In this document: positions 5,759-5,767 of the stretch, piece by piece
Layout: every line of letters begins with the position of its first letter
Numbering within the stretch: the first letter of the stretch is position 1
Origin: Candidatus Hydrogenedentota bacterium
GTDB taxonomy: Bacteria > UBA8481 > J006
NCBI GenBank assembly: GCA_003697085.1
Contig: RFFU01000080.1
Span: 1-5,767 of the forward strand
Length of the DNA: 5,767 bases
Reading direction: 5' to 3'
Made by a program: the position numbers and the translations under genes
The notes under the pieces: generated by a model
Databases searched by the model: none
The model's input: the letters and a program-made list of their open reading frames with translations, nothing else
What the model was told of the DNA's origin: nothing

Positions 5759-5767
5759 CGTCTCTCG

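Overview
The window holds six genes, all chromosomal in character, with no sign of a mobile element, CRISPR array, tRNA or rRNA. The coding regions are fairly GC-rich and the promoter-like gaps are AT-rich. A type IVb prepilin-like protein, a lipobox lipoprotein with signal peptide and Shine-Dalgarno sites rich in GGAGG all point to a bacterium. A short palindrome typical of dispersed repeats in environmental genomes makes an uncultured lineage plausible, but I cannot name the phylum.

Layout from left to right: (1) the first 59 codons of a minus-strand gene for an exported protein run off the left edge. (2) At 409-1119, also minus, is a stand-alone E1-like adenylyltransferase of the ThiF/MoeB/HesA family. 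(3) A divergent gap carries a good sigma70-type promoter facing right. (4) It leads into a pair of plus-strand genes: at 1283-2143 a Flp/TadE-type prepilin-like protein with an 85-residue, almost pure Ser/Thr stalk and a Cys-containing C-terminal domain, and at 2191-2811 a single-pass membrane protein whose C-terminal domain appears related to that of its neighbour. (5) A purine-rich leader is followed by a lipoprotein of the PEBP/YbhB (Raf kinase inhibitor-like) family at 3027-3653. (6) A 272-bp convergent gap contains a perfect short palindrome. (7) The right third is a minus-strand acyl-CoA dehydrogenase of about 610 residues (3926-5758), the first gene in that direction visible here.

The adenylyltransferase, the PEBP lipoprotein and the acyl-CoA dehydrogenase are recognisable housekeeping-type families with no obvious joint pathway. 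The distinctive part is the 1283-2811 pair. Both products look membrane-anchored with the bulk outside, both carry a linker of biased composition, and both end in a domain framed by C-x3-I-T-[DE]-V at its start and a Cys-Pro near its end. I infer a small surface-structure module (stalked pilin-like fibre subunit plus partner) that I do not recognise from a named system.
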